DNA of 64,000 nt from Granulosicoccus sp045110515 (GCA_045110515.1 JBGCGD010000005.1:1-64000); one strand, 5' to 3'; shown: positions 16,627-26,165, numbered from the stretch's first letter. Numbers and translations: made by a program. Notes: generated from the letters alone by a model not told the origin.

Positions 16627-17574
16627 CTACACTTGATTGACACCCTCCGGATTGTCCAGGAGCGGGGGCGTATAACGACCAGTAACAATTTCGGCAGATG
16701 CTGCTATGCCAAATTTTGCTACTGCATCAATAAGACTCAAGCCGCTTGCCCATGCCGCGAATGTAGCGCCCGCAAGCGCGTCTCCGGCCCCATTGACATG
16801 ATGCGTGCAGTCAACATGATCGACGCTTATGCGTGTCGCTTTAGTCCCTTGTTTAATCAAAATGGGTTCGTGACCATCGGTCAAAACTATTTGACTAAAT
16901 CCAAGTTTGATAAGACCCTCTGCCATAATGTCCAGGTCCGTAGAGACGCATTCTTTTTCCAGCATGGCAACCGCTTCACGTCTATTGCAGATGAGCAAGT
17001 CTATTTGCTGGGCCAATGCTAGGAGGCGTTGTGTTTTCACGGGTGAGACGCTCATGGCGGCTACTGGAATTTTATGTTCAGCAGCTTTCTTGGCTAAATC
17101 GTTCAAACACGGTTGTGAAAGGTTTGCATCTAATACTACAGCTGCGACACCAGTCCAGTCGCTCAACTCAGTAATCATCGATTCGTTTAATCTCTCGGCA
17201 AGTGAGACATCGGATAAACCAATGTATAGCTCACCGTCGTGATTCATAACGGCGCTATATCGTCCAGTGTTTGTGTTGTCGAATTGCTTAAATCGAGTGT
17301 GTATATTTAATTTGCCCAACGACTGTACAAGTTGCTGGGCAGTGGCGTCGTCGCCTACTGCGGCCAGAAATTCGACGGAAAGTTGGTCGGGCTTGTTCAA
17401 GGTTCGTGCTGCAGAACAGGCCGCATTTGCAGCGACCCCTCCGATGTATCGCGTCCAGGTGACAGGATTGGAAGCTTTTGGTACGAGTTCAGTATCTGGT
17501 CTTGCAATGTCATCAACGTGAACAGCGCCGATGATCAGCAAGCATTTTTGGCTGATTGGAGCTGGATTCTTCAT
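16627..17574 (-). CDS. psuK: PfkB-family pseudouridine kinase
   Basis: A 315-residue ribokinase-fold protein with the PfkB signatures: GGVAANAACSAARTL near residue 42 and HVNGAGDALAGATFAAWASG (catalytic Asp in GAGD) near 275. The IGAVHVDDIARPD start is typical of PsuK. It phosphorylates pseudouridine for the next enzyme, PsuG. It is first in the psuKG unit and divergent from an Lrp-type regulator, 84 bp apart. Confidence 0.88.
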   Translation of the reverse strand: MKNPAPISQKCLLIIGAVHVDDIARPDTELVPKASNPVTWTRYIGGVAANAACSAARTLNKPDQLSVEFLAAVGDDATAQQLVQSLGKLNIHTRFKQFDNTNTGRYSAVMNHDGELYIGLSDVSLAERLNESMITELSDWTGVAAVVLDANLSQPCLNDLAKKAAEHKIPVAAMSVSPVKTQRLLALAQQIDLLICNRREAVAMLEKECVSTDLDIMAEGLIKLGFSQIVLTDGHEPILIKQGTKATRISVDHVDCTHHVNGAGDALAGATFAAWASGLSLIDAVAKFGIAASAEIVTGRYTPPLLDNPEGVNQV

Positions 17575-17658
17575 CCATTAGTCCAGTTGTGGCTAGTTTG
17601 TCCGACAGTTTACCCTCAGACAGGTATGCTAGGAGGGTTGTAATTCAGGAGTCGCCTC

Positions 17659-18096
17659 ATGCTCGATCAGTTTGACCGCTCAATCATATCGATTCTGAAA
17701 ACTGAAGGACGAATCACGCTAACAGAGTTGGCCTCTCGGGTGGGGCTTACGAAAACTCCTTGTGCCGCCCGTGTCAAGCGACTCGAAACCGATGGCTACA
17801 TTCTTGGTTATCGCGCCATTGTCGATAGCGAAAAACTGGGTTTGGGTCACGTTGCCTTTGTTGAGATGAAACTCACCGATACCAAACTCAGCGCATTAGA
17901 GGCGTTTAGTGAAGCCGCAAGAGAAATTCCGGAAATTGAACAAATGCATCTGATTGCCGGGCCGTTCGATTATCTGGTGAAGGTGAGAACAGCAGATATC
18001 AATTCATTTCGACTAGTATTAGGGGAGAAACTATCGGCCTTGCCGTATGTTGCCCATTCATCGACGTTTGTGGCAATGAGTACGGTCGTAGACTAA
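17659..18096 (+). CDS. Lrp/AsnC-family transcriptional regulator
   Basis: A 145-residue protein: an N-terminal helix-turn-helix (LDQFDRSIISILKTEGRITL...VGLTKTPCAARVKRLE) and a C-terminal RAM effector domain. It is divergent from psuK and may control that operon, although Lrp-type proteins near catabolic genes often sense amino acids (ProR- and PutR-like members share the LTKTPC helix). An AGGAG about 10 bp before the ATG supports the start. The ligand is unknown. Confidence 0.88.
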   Translation: MLDQFDRSIISILKTEGRITLTELASRVGLTKTPCAARVKRLETDGYILGYRAIVDSEKLGLGHVAFVEMKLTDTKLSALEAFSEAAREIPEIEQMHLIAGPFDYLVKVRTADINSFRLVLGEKLSALPYVAHSSTFVAMSTVVD

Positions 18097-18121
18097 CCAC
18101 CGTACTGATTGGAGTGTGCCT

Positions 18122-18943
18122 GTGAACTGGCTGGACTACGTTGAAAATTGGCCAACGCTGGCGATCGAGTACGGACTGAAGTTTGTCACTGCCATCGCCA
18201 TTTTCTTCGTTGGAAAATGGATCGCAAGGCGTCTGGTCAATTTTTTAGCGACGCTTATGGCGCGACGTTCGATCGATCCCACGGTCGGTGGTTTTGTTTC
18301 CAACATTCTTTATATGTTGCTATTGCTGCTTGTCAGCATTGCAGCTCTCGCTCAACTCGGAATCCCGACTGCACAGTTTATAGCGGTTATTGGTGCGGCG
18401 GGTCTCGCTATTGGCCTGGCGCTGCAAGGGTCACTCTCGAACTTCGCCTCCGGCGTGTTGTTAGTATCCTTTCGACCTTGCAAAGTGGGGGATTACATAG
18501 AAGCAGGTGGCGTCTCAGGTAGCGTGGACAAAATCACGGTGTTCAGTACTACGCTAATCACGCCAGATCGTCGAACCATCACGGTTCCCAATTCGATCAT
18601 TATGGGTGGCCCTATCATCAACTACTCAACGTCTTCCTCTCGCCGTTTAGATCTTGTTATTAGTGTTGGCTATTCAAGCGACTTGACTGAGGTTAAGACG
18701 TTGCTTCGAGAAATAGTGGAGTCAGACGAGCGAGTGCTCGAATCGCATAAGCCGGTCCAGATCGGAGTGTTGGCACTGGCAGATTCATCGATCAACATAG
18801 CTGTTCGGCCGTGGGTGGCTTCTGCAAATTATTGGCCTCTGCACTTCGATTTGCACGAGCAGATAAAAACGAGATTCGATGAAGCCGGAATTGAGATTCC
18901 TTTTCCACAATTGGATGTAAACATCGAAAAAGCGACAGGCTGA
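18122..18943 (+). CDS. MscS-type small mechanosensitive channel
   Basis: About 273 residues. Three N-terminal membrane helices end in the pore helix FIAVIGAAGLAIGLALQGSLSNFASGVLL, the Gly/Ala-rich TM3 of MscS, followed by the beta domain (FRPCKVGDYIEAGGVSGSV) and a C-terminal alpha/beta domain. The channel releases solutes on hypo-osmotic shock. The GTG at 18122 is chosen because GGAG at 18111-18114 is 7 bp away; a GTG at 18116 is too close to it. Confidence 0.9.
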   Translation: MNWLDYVENWPTLAIEYGLKFVTAIAIFFVGKWIARRLVNFLATLMARRSIDPTVGGFVSNILYMLLLLLVSIAALAQLGIPTAQFIAVIGAAGLAIGLALQGSLSNFASGVLLVSFRPCKVGDYIEAGGVSGSVDKITVFSTTLITPDRRTITVPNSIIMGGPIINYSTSSSRRLDLVISVGYSSDLTEVKTLLREIVESDERVLESHKPVQIGVLALADSSINIAVRPWVASANYWPLHFDLHEQIKTRFDEAGIEIPFPQLDVNIEKATG

Positions 18944-19016
18944 CGTTTTCAGAACAGTGGGGTCCTAAGCGTTTGGGCTACCATCGCGAACGTTTAAATT
19001 TTGACCTCGCACGATC

Positions 19017-20183
19017 ATGTCGAATGCCCCCCGCATAGCCATTTCCCGGCGTCTAAGAAAATCTCCTTTTACCTCGCGAGCGATGGCTCGGGGTGCTAAG
19101 GCGTTCACCGTTTATAACCACATGTTGCTGGCTACGGAATTCGAATCTCTCGAATATGACTACTGGCACCTGTGTGAAGCGGTACAGGTGTGGGATGTTG
19201 GTGTCGAGCGTCAGGTTAGCATCAAGGGCCCTGATGCCTGCAAACTGGTGCAATGGATGACACCTCGATCTATACAGGGAGTTGCCGATGACCGTTGTGT
19301 CTACTTACCGCTCGCTGACGAAAATGGCAAACTCATAAACGACCCAGTGGGTATAAAAATCGCCGAGAATCACTGGTGGTTGTCCGTTGCTGACTCCGAT
19401 GTGATTTTGTGGGCGAAGGGTTTGGCACGGGGCGCTAATCTGAATGTCGTTGTTGACGAACCCGATGTATGGCCATTGGCTATTCAAGGCCCGGATGCCC
19501 AAACGCTAATGGCGCGTGTTTTTGGTGATGCAGTATCGGATATACGTTTTTTTCGCTACAAGCGGCTTGCGTACAAAGGACATCCTTTTATTGTTGCGCG
19601 TTCGGGGTGGAGTAAACAAGGCGGCTTTGAAGTCTACGTAGACAATATCGAAAAAGGCCAGGCCTTGTACGACGAACTTTTTGAAAAGGGGCACGATTTA
19701 AACGTTCGGCCTGGCTGTCCCAATCTTATTGAACGAATAGAAAGTGGTTTGCTTTCCTACGGTAATGATATGGATGGCCGGCATTCTGTTTTGGAGTCTG
19801 GGCTAGGCGCTTTCATCTCCTTAGATAATGATGTCGATTCTTTGTCTCATGCCGCTTTACGCGCACAGGCAGCCGAAGGCCTTTCCCGCCGTCTAGTCGG
19901 GTTGGTGCTACCTAAATCAGATTCACCCATGCCGCTGGCAGAACAGCCTTTTGCGACAGAGCTGACTGAGGCCATTCCTCAGCATAACGATTTGGGGCAT
20001 TGCCTCGGCTCACAGTGTTGGTCGCCGCGATACAAAGCGCAAATAGCCACCGCTGTACTCGAAGAGCCCTTGGCCTCTGAGGCCGCGTGCGAAGTGCTAC
20101 TGGCTGACGGTAGCACCGTGACAGCGGCTATAACGTCAGTACCTTTTGACTTTGAGCAGCTGGGCCTCAAAGCACAGGTATAA
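19017..20183 (+). CDS. DmdA-like (GcvT family) dimethylsulfoniopropionate demethylase
   Basis: A 388-residue GcvT-fold protein. Segments resemble DmdA of marine roseobacters and SAR11 more than glycine-cleavage T protein: FTVYNHMLLATEFESLE, CEAVQVWDVGVERQVSIKG, LINDPVGIKIAENHWWLSVAD, FFRYKRLAYKGH, VARSGWSKQGGFEVYV and GCPNLIERIESGLLSYGNDM. DmdA transfers a methyl group from DMSP to tetrahydrofolate, giving methylmercaptopropionate. The C-terminal third is less alike, and GcvT-family paralogues of unknown substrate exist, so the reaction is inferred from motif recall. A FadN-like beta-oxidation gene starts 31 bp downstream, probably in the same transcript; dmdB/C/D are not adjacent. Confidence 0.62.
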   Translation: MSNAPRIAISRRLRKSPFTSRAMARGAKAFTVYNHMLLATEFESLEYDYWHLCEAVQVWDVGVERQVSIKGPDACKLVQWMTPRSIQGVADDRCVYLPLADENGKLINDPVGIKIAENHWWLSVADSDVILWAKGLARGANLNVVVDEPDVWPLAIQGPDAQTLMARVFGDAVSDIRFFRYKRLAYKGHPFIVARSGWSKQGGFEVYVDNIEKGQALYDELFEKGHDLNVRPGCPNLIERIESGLLSYGNDMDGRHSVLESGLGAFISLDNDVDSLSHAALRAQAAEGLSRRLVGLVLPKSDSPMPLAEQPFATELTEAIPQHNDLGHCLGSQCWSPRYKAQIATAVLEEPLASEAACEVLLADGSTVTAAITSVPFDFEQLGLKAQV

Positions 20184-20214
20184 TCACTGTTTACTCCAAG
20201 TAGGTAGTTGCAAC

Positions 20215-22515
20215 ATGTTCAAGCGTATCGCTGTTATCGGCTCTGGCACTATGGGCGCGGGCATCGCCGGGCAAATTGCCAACGCAGGTCATCCGGTTCT
20301 ACTACTCGACCTACCGGGAAAAAATACGCCCAATGAAGTGACGGAAGCTGCGGTTGATCGTCTTCTGCGTTCAGATCCTCCTGCTCTGATGCACAAAAGC
20401 GGTGCAGAACTCATTACCGTCGGCAACATCGAAGACGATTTTGAAAAGCTTGCCGATGCCGATTGGATTGTTGAGGCCATCGTTGAGCGCTTGGATATAA
20501 AACGCGATTTATATCAGCGTTTAAACGACGTCATTCCTGATGAGTGCATTGTCACATCGAATACCTCGACCATTCCTATCAGCTTGTTGGTCGAAACGAT
20601 GCCGATGAGTTTTCGCCAGCGGTTTGCAATCACTCATTACTTTAATCCCGTTCGCTACATGCGATTGTTGGAACTTGTGCGCGGTCAAGATACACGCGCA
20701 GATGTCATGACACGCCTGGCAGATTTTAACGATCGGGAACTCGGTAAAGGCGTGGTAAGTTGCAACGATACACCGGGCTTCCTTGGAAACAGGGTAGGTG
20801 TGTTTGCTTTGCAAGTAGGTATCGACGAAGCCTTAAAGTTGAATCTACCTATTGAAGTGGCTGATGCGTTAATGGGGCGACCTATGGGCATTCCTAAAAC
20901 GGGTGTGTTCGGTTTGTACGATCTCATTGGTATCGATTTAATGTCAGATGTTGTGAGATCTCTTCGCAGCATCTTACCTGCAGGCGATGCGTTCCATGCT
21001 GTGGGAGCTGAAAGCGACATGATCAACGGTATGGTTGAAGCAGGCTATACCGGTAACAAAGGAAAGGGCGGTTTCTACCTAGAAGGTGCGGAGGGAAAAC
21101 GTCTCGCCCGTCAACTTAACAGTGGTGAATATACAAAAGCTAATGAGGCTCTGCCTGAAAGAGCGCTTGTTGCGGCGCAACGTACAGCGGATCAGCAAGA
21201 ACCGTTAACTGAACTTGTTAAAGGTGACGATCTGGAAGCCCGTTTTTGTCAAAACGTGTTGGGGCGGGTGCTTGGATATGCCGCGAGCCTGTTGGGTGAA
21301 GTAACCGAATCTGCTCAAGACATCGATGATGCGATGAAACTGGGATTTAATTGGCTTCGTGGCCCCTTCGAAATGATTGATGCATTAGGGGCCGACACGG
21401 TGGCGACGCTTTTAGCGTCAACAGGAGCCGATGTGCCTGACGCTTTGACACGCAACCAGCGCTTTTATTCAGTTTTTGGAACTGATCTTCAAGTGCAGCA
21501 TTCAGATGGTAGCTATCAGCCGGTTAACCTGCCAGAAGGCGTTGTTCGCTTTCACTTAACGCGTCAAATATTGAAGCCTCTATACAGTAATCGCGCCGCC
21601 AGTGTGTTTGCCATCGAAGACGATCTTCGATTAATTGAATTTCACTCCAAAGCCAACGCCTTAACCGATGAATCTATGCAGATGGTTCTCAAAGCGGCGA
21701 AAGATCCGGGTAAGGGAATTCTGGTGCACAACGATTCTCAACACTATTCGGCCGGTGTGGATCTCAATGCGTTTTTAGCGCTCATTGATACTCAAGACTG
21801 GGATGGCATTGATCAGTTCCTAGCTCGATTTCAAGAAGCTGTTGCCGCATTGAAGTACACGAATGTCCCAGTTGTCGGCGCGCCTTCAGGTTTGTCTTTA
21901 GGGGGTGGTTTTGAAGTCCTGTTGCACTGTGACCGGTTGGTCATGCATAGCAATTCTGTTGTTGGACTGGTTGAAAGCGCTGTCGGTGTTGTACCTGCAG
22001 GTGGTGGTGTTAAAGAGACCTACCTTCGCTACTATGAGGCAACAGGTGATTGGAGTACTGCAGCATGGAAGGCTTGGATGAAGCTGGGTTATGGTGCTAC
22101 TGCATCGTCTCCTAAAACAGCTGAGCGTATGTACTATTTCAAGCCGGGTCATGACGTTGAAGTCATGAATCGAGATCGTTTATACAAGCGTTCGGTTCAG
22201 GAGCTTTCAGCGCTTGCAGAAAATTACACGCCTAAGAATAAGCCTGAATTTATGCTGGCAGGCGGCGATATTCTGGAACGTATGGCAGCCTTTATGGATG
22301 AGGGTGTGGCAAAGGGAGATTTCTTCCCACATGACAAAACCGTTGCCATGCAAATTGCCTCCATCATGTGCAGTGATGATGGGGTGGAACAAGATGCCAC
22401 CGAGCAAGACCTGTACAAACGTGAGAGAGATGCCTTTATCCGATTAGCGAAGACACCGGAAACGCGAGCAAGAATCAACGGACTGCTTCATGGCGGCGGT
22501 GCTGTTCGAAACTGA
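20215..22515 (+). CDS. FadN-type 3-hydroxyacyl-CoA dehydrogenase/enoyl-CoA hydratase
   Basis: A 766-residue protein with domain order opposite to FadJ: the dehydrogenase NAD domain comes first (IAVIGSGTMGAGIAGQIANAG, then FNPVRYMRLLELV and DTPGFLGNRVG), then dehydrogenase C-terminal domains, then a crotonase-like domain (about 490-680; AGVDLNAFLAL, GLSLGGGFEVLLHCDR, GLVESAVGVVPAGGG). This is the Bacillus FadN order. It oxidises and hydrates acyl-CoA intermediates. The ATG at 20215 is used because the NAD motif starts just after it and AGGT lies upstream. It follows the DmdA-like gene closely; processing of a DMSP-derived acyl-CoA is one possible role. Confidence 0.87.
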   Translation: MFKRIAVIGSGTMGAGIAGQIANAGHPVLLLDLPGKNTPNEVTEAAVDRLLRSDPPALMHKSGAELITVGNIEDDFEKLADADWIVEAIVERLDIKRDLYQRLNDVIPDECIVTSNTSTIPISLLVETMPMSFRQRFAITHYFNPVRYMRLLELVRGQDTRADVMTRLADFNDRELGKGVVSCNDTPGFLGNRVGVFALQVGIDEALKLNLPIEVADALMGRPMGIPKTGVFGLYDLIGIDLMSDVVRSLRSILPAGDAFHAVGAESDMINGMVEAGYTGNKGKGGFYLEGAEGKRLARQLNSGEYTKANEALPERALVAAQRTADQQEPLTELVKGDDLEARFCQNVLGRVLGYAASLLGEVTESAQDIDDAMKLGFNWLRGPFEMIDALGADTVATLLASTGADVPDALTRNQRFYSVFGTDLQVQHSDGSYQPVNLPEGVVRFHLTRQILKPLYSNRAASVFAIEDDLRLIEFHSKANALTDESMQMVLKAAKDPGKGILVHNDSQHYSAGVDLNAFLALIDTQDWDGIDQFLARFQEAVAALKYTNVPVVGAPSGLSLGGGFEVLLHCDRLVMHSNSVVGLVESAVGVVPAGGGVKETYLRYYEATGDWSTAAWKAWMKLGYGATASSPKTAERMYYFKPGHDVEVMNRDRLYKRSVQELSALAENYTPKNKPEFMLAGGDILERMAAFMDEGVAKGDFFPHDKTVAMQIASIMCSDDGVEQDATEQDLYKRERDAFIRLAKTPETRARINGLLHGGGAVRN

Positions 22516-22556
22516 CCACGGCGATGTGCCGTACTAACTAACGTATGGCAGGTTTA

Positions 22557-23192
22557 TTACTTTTTCTTAGCTGCGGGAAGGGCAGTAGGCGAAGACTTCG
22601 GCGAGTTTGAATGGTCTGAGTCAGAGTCGGATGGATATGGCACGACTCGCATCAGACTGTTCGGTTTCATGATGGGCTCTAGAAGGCCCGTAAGCTGAGC
22701 AAAGGATTGCCTTTCAGTGTGTAGTGCGTAACCTGCTACGTCGACTGGAGGCGATTTACGCAGCAGGACATTACCTGCAACGACATAACGTCTAGGAGCA
22801 TTGTCGTCGACATAGTTCACACCGCTGTGCGTCAGCCACGCAATCATGCCGAATTCGCCTTCCTTTATTTGCTCACGAGTCAGGAGCGGCACCCGCTGAG
22901 CGACATTTAGTGCGTCACCCCGTGCTAGCAATGTCAATCGTCGACCAGCGTCTGTATCGCAATGAATCAGCATGCGAGAACCGGCATCATCGACATTGGC
23001 GTCGATTATGGTCTTTCCGGATTGGACCAAGGCATCGACAGTCAGCAAGCAAGAACCGTCAGCATAAAATGCGGCATCAAGCGGAGCATCTGTCACGGTA
23101 ATGCGAGGCTCGCTCGCTGCAGCCAAGCCGGACATTAAGCAGAAGCCTGCGGTTAGCGATAGATAGCGCATGAATGGCTTCACTTTAAACAT
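22557..23192 (-). CDS. Secreted protein of unknown function
   Basis: About 211 residues from the ATG at 23192 (a GTG at 23219 is less likely). A Sec signal peptide is clear: FKVKPFMRYLSLTAGFCLMS then AAASEP. The mature part has two segments suggestive of an SAF/FlgA-like fold (LTREQIKEGEFGMIAWLTHSGV, then VLLRKSPPVDVAGY), weakly. The tail is Ser/Asp/Pro-rich and ends in KKK. I do not recognise the family. It is convergent with the FadN-like gene. Confidence 0.65.
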   Translation of the reverse strand: MFKVKPFMRYLSLTAGFCLMSGLAAASEPRITVTDAPLDAAFYADGSCLLTVDALVQSGKTIIDANVDDAGSRMLIHCDTDAGRRLTLLARGDALNVAQRVPLLTREQIKEGEFGMIAWLTHSGVNYVDDNAPRRYVVAGNVLLRKSPPVDVAGYALHTERQSFAQLTGLLEPIMKPNSLMRVVPYPSDSDSDHSNSPKSSPTALPAAKKK

Positions 23193-23299
23193 GACACTCG
23201 AACCCTGATTCGCTCGCACAGCTCAGCGGTTACCGCACAGCGATTGGCTGCGGGAGATTCTGGGCCTATGTGAGAGGTTGATGGATACACGATATTGGG

Positions 23300-23917
23300 T
23301 CAATTTAATGGAATTTGATTGTCAGCCTTGCCAGACTGGTAATGATCGGATGCAAGTACATAGCGGCTTTTTATTGCCAGAATTTTCGTTTGCAGCTCCT
23401 CTTGAGTATGGCTCTGCAGTGAATGCTTACAACCCTGGAACCAATCCTGAATGCCGTGAGAATCCCAAAATGCGTTAGCGCGCCGGTATTGTCCTGGGTC
23501 TACATCGAACACTTCCTTCAGTATTTTTAGGTCGTGGGGGATCTCAAACTCGTCCCTGGAATCCTCGTGGCTGAAGAAATAATAGAAATTATCAAAACCG
23601 CTCCAGGTGATCGCTGACAGACAAAGGCTACACGGCTCATGTGTGGTTAAAAACAACAAGTCGGAGGGCGGCAAGCGCGTGGCGGCATCCTGCTCAAAAT
23701 AGCGCTTTAACAAGTGCATTTCGCCGTGATGCAGCGGGCTTTCGATTTCGTTGTTAGTTTCAGCCAGGTAGGTGCTGAAATCAGATTTTTTGAGCAGTGC
23801 AGCGCCGAATATTTTATTGCCTAAACCCACCGACTCTTCAGTCAGTGGGAGGATGTCTTCGGCAATTACGTCAAGTAACCGGGTGGCTAGTTGGACGTCA
23901 ATTTTCGGTGCGCTCAT
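23300..23917 (-). CDS. Cytidine/deoxycytidylate deaminase-like zinc protein
   Basis: A 205-residue protein with the deaminase zinc site: HHGEMHLLKRYF (His and catalytic Glu) and TTHEPCSLCLSAI (Cys-x-x-Cys). It has a longer C-terminal part than TadA or guanine deaminase, with a FWDSHGIQDWF segment. The exact substrate is not clear. It stands alone; the HIT gene lies 172 bp upstream on the same strand. Confidence 0.8.
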   Translation of the reverse strand: MSAPKIDVQLATRLLDVIAEDILPLTEESVGLGNKIFGAALLKKSDFSTYLAETNNEIESPLHHGEMHLLKRYFEQDAATRLPPSDLLFLTTHEPCSLCLSAITWSGFDNFYYFFSHEDSRDEFEIPHDLKILKEVFDVDPGQYRRANAFWDSHGIQDWFQGCKHSLQSHTQEELQTKILAIKSRYVLASDHYQSGKADNQIPLN

Positions 23918-24089
23918 AGGTTGGGTTACAGCAAATCGGGTATCTGTTAGCTTACAGTTTACTAAGGTTTAAGGGTAGTGACGGCCAGCTCTGTGTGACG
24001 GTGTTGGCCGTGATCGGGTAAAAACACCGCTTTCACTGTATTCGTTGAATAGAAGATAGACACTGATGTCAGATTTTCTGTGACGCGCG

Positions 24090-24494
24090 TCAAGAAAACG
24101 ATTTTTGGATTGAATTGAACAAAATTTGTACAGAAGTCAGGTTGTTGTCATAGCTGACTGGTGATTCAAAACCCCAGATGGGAGCAGGCCAATTCGGGTC
24201 TCCCGGGTTTCTGGCAACGACATGACAGTGAAGCTGCGAGACAACGTTGCCGAGCATCGCCACATTGACGCTCTGGCACTGAGTGGTCACGTGCACCACC
24301 CGGCTAACCTGGTTCACATCTGCCATAAAACCTTCACGCTGTGTGTGTGTCAGGTCGTGCAGTTCTGCCACATCGTTTTGTTTAGGAATCAGAATTACCC
24401 AAGGCCAGCGACTGTCGTTCATCAAGCGCGCGTAGGCAAAGTGGGTTTCACAAATAGTGAGGGTATCGGCTTCTAGTCTTGGGTGTAGGCTCAT
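24090..24494 (-). CDS. HIT-domain nucleotide hydrolase/transferase
   Basis: A 134-residue HIT protein. The catalytic motif reads SQLHCHVVAR, with the first His replaced by Gln as in a common bacterial HIT subgroup. The WVILIPKQNDVAELHDL segment upstream is also typical. Such proteins cleave nucleoside phosphoramidates or dinucleotides. It starts 20 bp after the DUF2461 gene and is probably cotranscribed. Confidence 0.85.
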   Translation of the reverse strand: MSLHPRLEADTLTICETHFAYARLMNDSRWPWVILIPKQNDVAELHDLTHTQREGFMADVNQVSRVVHVTTQCQSVNVAMLGNVVSQLHCHVVARNPGDPNWPAPIWGFESPVSYDNNLTSVQILFNSIQKSFS

Positions 24495-24514
24495 GGCGAC
24501 AGGCTACTGCATAC

Positions 24515-25189
24515 TCAAAATGAAAGGTCGTCAGCTGTGCAAAGAAACTGCATGAGTGGCGCAGATGCTTTCATGAGTTTCGCAATTTGTTTTGGAAAGT
24601 CAGCTTCAGAGATTGTCGACACCGAAAGCGGGTGAACCGCGATGAAGTCCTTACGCTTTAATTCTTCAATAAGAGGGTGGTCTATTGGAAATCCTTTGGG
24701 CGCTCGTTTTAATGAATCGCCTTGAAGTTCGAAATCACTGCGCGCAGTCAGTTTCTTTTTGATGCTCATCCATTCTTTCGGATGTTCGTCTATGAGTGTT
24801 CTAATGGCTTTTAGTGAGCTGCTTTCCGGGCGCCATATTCCGGCTCCGAAGAAAACGTCCTTTGGTTCTATGTGCACATAGAATCCGGGTGCATGAACAT
24901 CTTTTGCGCGTACGTGTCTGAAATGAATTCCGATATTGGTCTTGTATGGCGTTTTGTCATTTCCGAATCGGGTGTCTCGATACACCCGCATTAACGAGCC
25001 GCCAACTTTTTTTGCGTTAGCATCGAAGGAGGGTGACACCCTGTGTAAAGCCGGGCCCATGGCTTCAATAAATTCCAACGCCGGACTTCTTACATCATCT
25101 TCGTATCGATGCTTATTGGTATTGAACCAATCACGATTATTGTTTTTTTCCAGATCCTTTAAAAATTTGACGGTCTTTTTCGAAAACAT
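24515..25189 (-). CDS. DUF2461 (TIGR02453) family protein
   Basis: A 224-residue conserved protein recognised by FLKDLEKNNNRDWFNTNKHR at the start and by YRDTRFGNDKTPYKTNIGIH then GFYVHIEPKDVFFGAGIW. The family has no established function. It precedes the HIT gene by 20 bp. Confidence 0.85.
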   Translation of the reverse strand: MFSKKTVKFLKDLEKNNNRDWFNTNKHRYEDDVRSPALEFIEAMGPALHRVSPSFDANAKKVGGSLMRVYRDTRFGNDKTPYKTNIGIHFRHVRAKDVHAPGFYVHIEPKDVFFGAGIWRPESSSLKAIRTLIDEHPKEWMSIKKKLTARSDFELQGDSLKRAPKGFPIDHPLIEELKRKDFIAVHPLSVSTISEADFPKQIAKLMKASAPLMQFLCTADDLSF

Positions 25190-25334
25190 ATCAATTTTGT
25201 GAAGACGAAGAACGGTAATAGTGTCTTACACTCGCTCTTCTCTGGCAAGTGCAAGAGTACTTTATCAAATGCGCAGAGCCAATTAGCGGTTTGAGGTCGT
25301 TAGCTGATCGAAGAAGGCAAGTAGCCGTCATCAA

Positions 25335-26165
25335 TTACATCGTTAGTACTTTATCCAGCCATCGTGTACTCAGAACTCGTTTAAGAACGCCGGCCACATG
25401 AGTAGGCGTTGTCACGTAATAGCGCGGTTTAGGGCGGGGGCTTTCAATGGCGTGAATGAGTTTGTCCGTTACCGCACTGGGTGGTAGTTCAAATCGGTCT
25501 TTCTTTTCAGCCGGTTTATACAAACGAGGTATCAAGCCAGTTTCATATTTTTGTCGTTGTGCAGATGCTTCCCAGTTTATCCATTGTTCAAAGTGGGGGA
25601 TGGCCTTTTCCCTTATCATCGTTCCGATTGGGCCCGGTTCAATGAGTATTATGTCTACAGGTGAATCAGCTAATTCCAAACGCATCGTGTCGCTTAATCC
25701 TTCCATAGCGAATTTAGTGGCGTTGTAAGCACCCCGGAAGGGTTGTGCTGCAAACCCCAGCACGGAGGAGCAGTTAACGATGCGACCTTGCCCCTGCGCT
25801 CGCATTGCGGGTAGCAAGCAGTTTATTAGTTCAAATTGGCCGAAAAGGTTCGTGTTGAATATGGCCTGTAAGGCTCCCCGGGGTAAGTCTTCTACAAGAC
25901 TAGGTATAGCGTAGGCCCCGTTGTTAAACAACGCATCGATTTTGCCGTCGCTAAGATGCAGTGCTTCTTTTGCACCGTTTTTAACACTATCAGAACAATT
26001 GTAATCGAGTACAAATGACTCCAAGCCTTCTGAGCGTAGTTGCTTACAGTCCTCTTCACGACGGCAAGTTGCGAGCACGCGCCAGCCTCGTTCTGAAAGT
26101 GTGCGAGCGGCATCCAGCCCTATACCTGAGGAACAACCTGTTATCAATATCGTGCGATGAGCCAT
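25335..26165 (-). CDS. Short-chain dehydrogenase/reductase
   Basis: About 276 residues from ATG 26165 (a TTG at 26174 is possible; GGA lies just before the ATG). It is a classical SDR: TILITGCSSGIGLDAA, NNGAYAIPS (with Gly for the usual Ala of NNAG), catalytic Ser in NCSSVLGF, and Tyr-Lys in YNATK. GPIGTMIREKA continues the cofactor site. The C-terminal region resembles 17-beta-HSD-like reductases. Substrate unknown. It follows the large glycosyltransferase on the same strand by 42 bp. Confidence 0.85.
   Translation of the reverse strand: MAHRTILITGCSSGIGLDAARTLSERGWRVLATCRREEDCKQLRSEGLESFVLDYNCSDSVKNGAKEALHLSDGKIDALFNNGAYAIPSLVEDLPRGALQAIFNTNLFGQFELINCLLPAMRAQGQGRIVNCSSVLGFAAQPFRGAYNATKFAMEGLSDTMRLELADSPVDIILIEPGPIGTMIREKAIPHFEQWINWEASAQRQKYETGLIPRLYKPAEKKDRFELPPSAVTDKLIHAIESPRPKPRYYVTTPTHVAGVLKRVLSTRWLDKVLTM

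Noticed and set aside
22527..22550. Stem-loop between the convergent FadN-like and secreted-protein genes
   Set aside because: The stem contains a G-T wobble and there is no adjacent T-run on either strand.
24050..24110. GACGCGCGTC palindrome flanked by TTTTCT/AGAAAA as a terminator
   Set aside because: The flanks pair only with bulges and the centre is self-complementary without a proper loop; too weak to list.
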